Source: Silvibacterium bohemicum (GTDB lineage: Bacteria > Acidobacteriota > Terriglobia > Terriglobales > Acidobacteriaceae). From it: DNA of 64,000 bases. The first letter of the stretch is position 1. Every line of letters begins with the position of its first letter. Under the pieces are notes generated by a model. It did not search any database. It worked only from the letters and a program-made list of their open reading frames with translations, and was not told the origin of the DNA. The stretch covers positions 372,001 to 436,000 of the forward strand of contig NZ_LBHJ01000020.1 of the NCBI RefSeq assembly GCF_001006305.1, given 5' to 3'. Position numbers and translations under genes: made by a program. This document shows positions 63,901-64,000 of this stretch, in pieces.

Positions 63901-64000
63901 GGCAACGGCCACCTCCTCCAGTGTCGTTACTTTGAGTTGGACAGCAGTCACCCCTCCGTCCCACTGCAGCGTCAGTTTTTACAATATCTACAGCAGCACA
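60962..64000 (+). CDS. Secreted GH2-family-like glycoside hydrolase with Ig and FN3-type domains, truncated by the window edge
   Basis: 1013 codons are open to the right edge with no stop. A long N-terminal lead (about 1-47) precedes a hydrophobic signal (LLPLLLIFLSAVGSTTANAQ). The jelly-roll domain (about 90-300: NNWYRLHFKVDPAYANSKIMVEFEGAH, GAQVYINGTLLTG, FGQAMAGLFRPVKMFI), an Ig-like part (about 300-450), a TIM-barrel-like region (about 450-730: NIYRPGHSTSSEEFVNAADAYGIMIDQP, HPSILDWESNNG) and Ig-like domains follow. A fibronectin III-like stretch (PPTPAGLTATATSSSVVTLSW) starts near the edge. At the usual GH2 acid/base site the N-E pair is not seen; Glu556 in DWES is the nearest acid. AGGAG lies before the ATG. 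Substrate is unknown. Confidence 0.85.
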   Translation, partial: MYPPYLPVHGSPYLRDLNAHDIKPVPQSVAHRHSHRSLPGAGGSHRLLPLLLIFLSAVGSTTANAQPVPPASDRIIVDLSQGVPNFVGNAAATDPTAALPQSNWWYENNQDSNPTPSSFAAPSYVENAAPASAIGPSCGSAISAPNWAQVGVPTDANLWRSFLNQSSGGGEGSLCGQNNWYRLHFKVDPAYANSKIMVEFEGAHTGAQVYINGTLLTGVSAVAANANASHVVGFIPFIVDLTPYLTADGATENVLAVSVSRGNSWFEDPQFSEVFRFGQAMAGLFRPVKMFITNRVHIPVNLYSNQKTWGTYVAIVSEALSKNNPAQAVSAVVQVETNVVNETTASQIVTLTTQIVDANGNVVATGAPLTQTVAAMTPGNFPSTASPMFSEQITVNNPTLWYPNNSIYGTPYLYTVNHIVSVNGVVVDVAQSPLGIRTITWNADYPIINGYPMNLWGASGRYDYPGLGSSVPEEQQWRDLSLLAAEGGNIYRPGHSTSSEEFVNAADAYGIMIDQPSGDNEEAFADPTADMVTLKEELHRDMIVRDRSHPSILDWESNNGTMEESVGEPLLAIDSEWDPINTRVAADRTPDPVNGYLLGCTLEGCEVQIKEDYPNNAAWGAEYWGTGTARGLAWNYELAFVAPFLDNWRQGRAAGAMGMAQWYLADTPGETGQFVEAGSSTTAPGNANAVRSLGASSLDQNRFPKLLYYVYETAWTPFSIKPVVHLAGHWNLAAGTVQVNAFSNCPSVELLVNGAQQGSIETPNPWTSNDEGNQTQTATQIPFQTSWMVPWVSGTVTAECLNESGTVVATDSRTTAAGESKIVLNIVPELTEPNGTTFEVTANGSDAAFVTATIEDANGNWEPLASDLVTFSVSGPATYQGGTQQYVSTNTNNYSNANSTYVNGVPDAYYHAPGDPELQVEGGLTRIAFRSQFTPGTVTVTATAPGLTSGSVSFPIVAVPDPRTTTSACAAVPPTPAGLTATATSSSVVTLSWTAVTPPSHCSVSFYNIYSST

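Noticed and set aside
1-64000. tRNA, rRNA, CRISPR arrays, insertion sequences, integrases and attachment sites
   Set aside because: Looked for characteristic sequences and gene families on both strands by eye and found none; small RNAs and riboswitches cannot be excluded without a covariance-model search.

Overview
The window looks like chromosome of a soil Acidobacterium (Acidobacteriaceae/Terriglobia type). The basis is gene content: a very large TonB-dependent receptor with an N-terminal carboxypeptidase-like domain, a TPR/CRTAC1 pair, a propeller-type sensor kinase, many Tat-exported enzymes, and a TPR regulator of a kind common in that phylum. No RNA gene, insertion sequence, phage gene or CRISPR array was seen, and base composition looks even throughout.

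Region 1 (1-8.6 kb, all minus strand): manganese catalase with a strong terminator, an MFS exporter, a Tat-exported GH1 protein whose acid/base Glu is Met, a small conserved protein, a cysteine-free S4 paralog, and a large secreted GH53 galactanase with lectin modules.

Region 2 (8.6-29.3 kb) is a polysaccharide-utilisation neighbourhood: TPR protein, CRTAC1/UnbV protein, TonB receptor, propeller histidine kinase plus NarL-type regulator (overlapping genes), a clan GH-A hydrolase, two exported TIM-barrel isomerase-like proteins, an HbpS-like protein, a two-domain VOC protein, an aldo/keto reductase and a Tat-exported GH2 enzyme. Six promoters here share one architecture: an 18-bp inverted repeat, read toward the gene as ATYCGAC-TTTN-GNCGGAT, then 21-22 bp, then a TAnnnT -10 box. 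The site would be centred near -43, a class II activator position. The kinase/regulator pair inside the cluster is the natural candidate to bind it. This looks like an undescribed regulon and is the main finding.

Region 3 (29.7-34.2 kb): small membrane proteins, an aldo/keto reductase, a SnoaL-like protein, an MHYT-domain histidine kinase and a lineage-specific hypothetical.

Region 4 (34.6-47.6 kb, mostly minus strand): a redox operon (RclC/DUF417-like membrane protein, RclA-like flavin disulfide reductase, MOSC-reductase-ferredoxin fusion, cNMP-domain kinase) and a second operon (two alpha/beta hydrolases, an SDR lacking YxxxK, LacD-type aldolase). Just upstream of the second lies a GAF-AAA-Fis sigma-54 activator gene. 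Both operons have a -24/-12-type promoter and share a CTGACAG/TGACGGAT element about 95-120 bp further upstream, so the activator may control both. A divergent CGNR zinc-finger gene has a palindrome filling the spacer of its promoter.

Region 5 (47.6-64 kb): a TPR signalling protein, a pseudo-receiver, a universal stress protein, an EmrA-EmrB-TolC efflux operon, a LytS/LytTR two-component system preceded by tandem repeats and palindromes, a polyprenyl-phosphate sugar transferase, SelO, and a GH2-like secreted enzyme running off the right edge.
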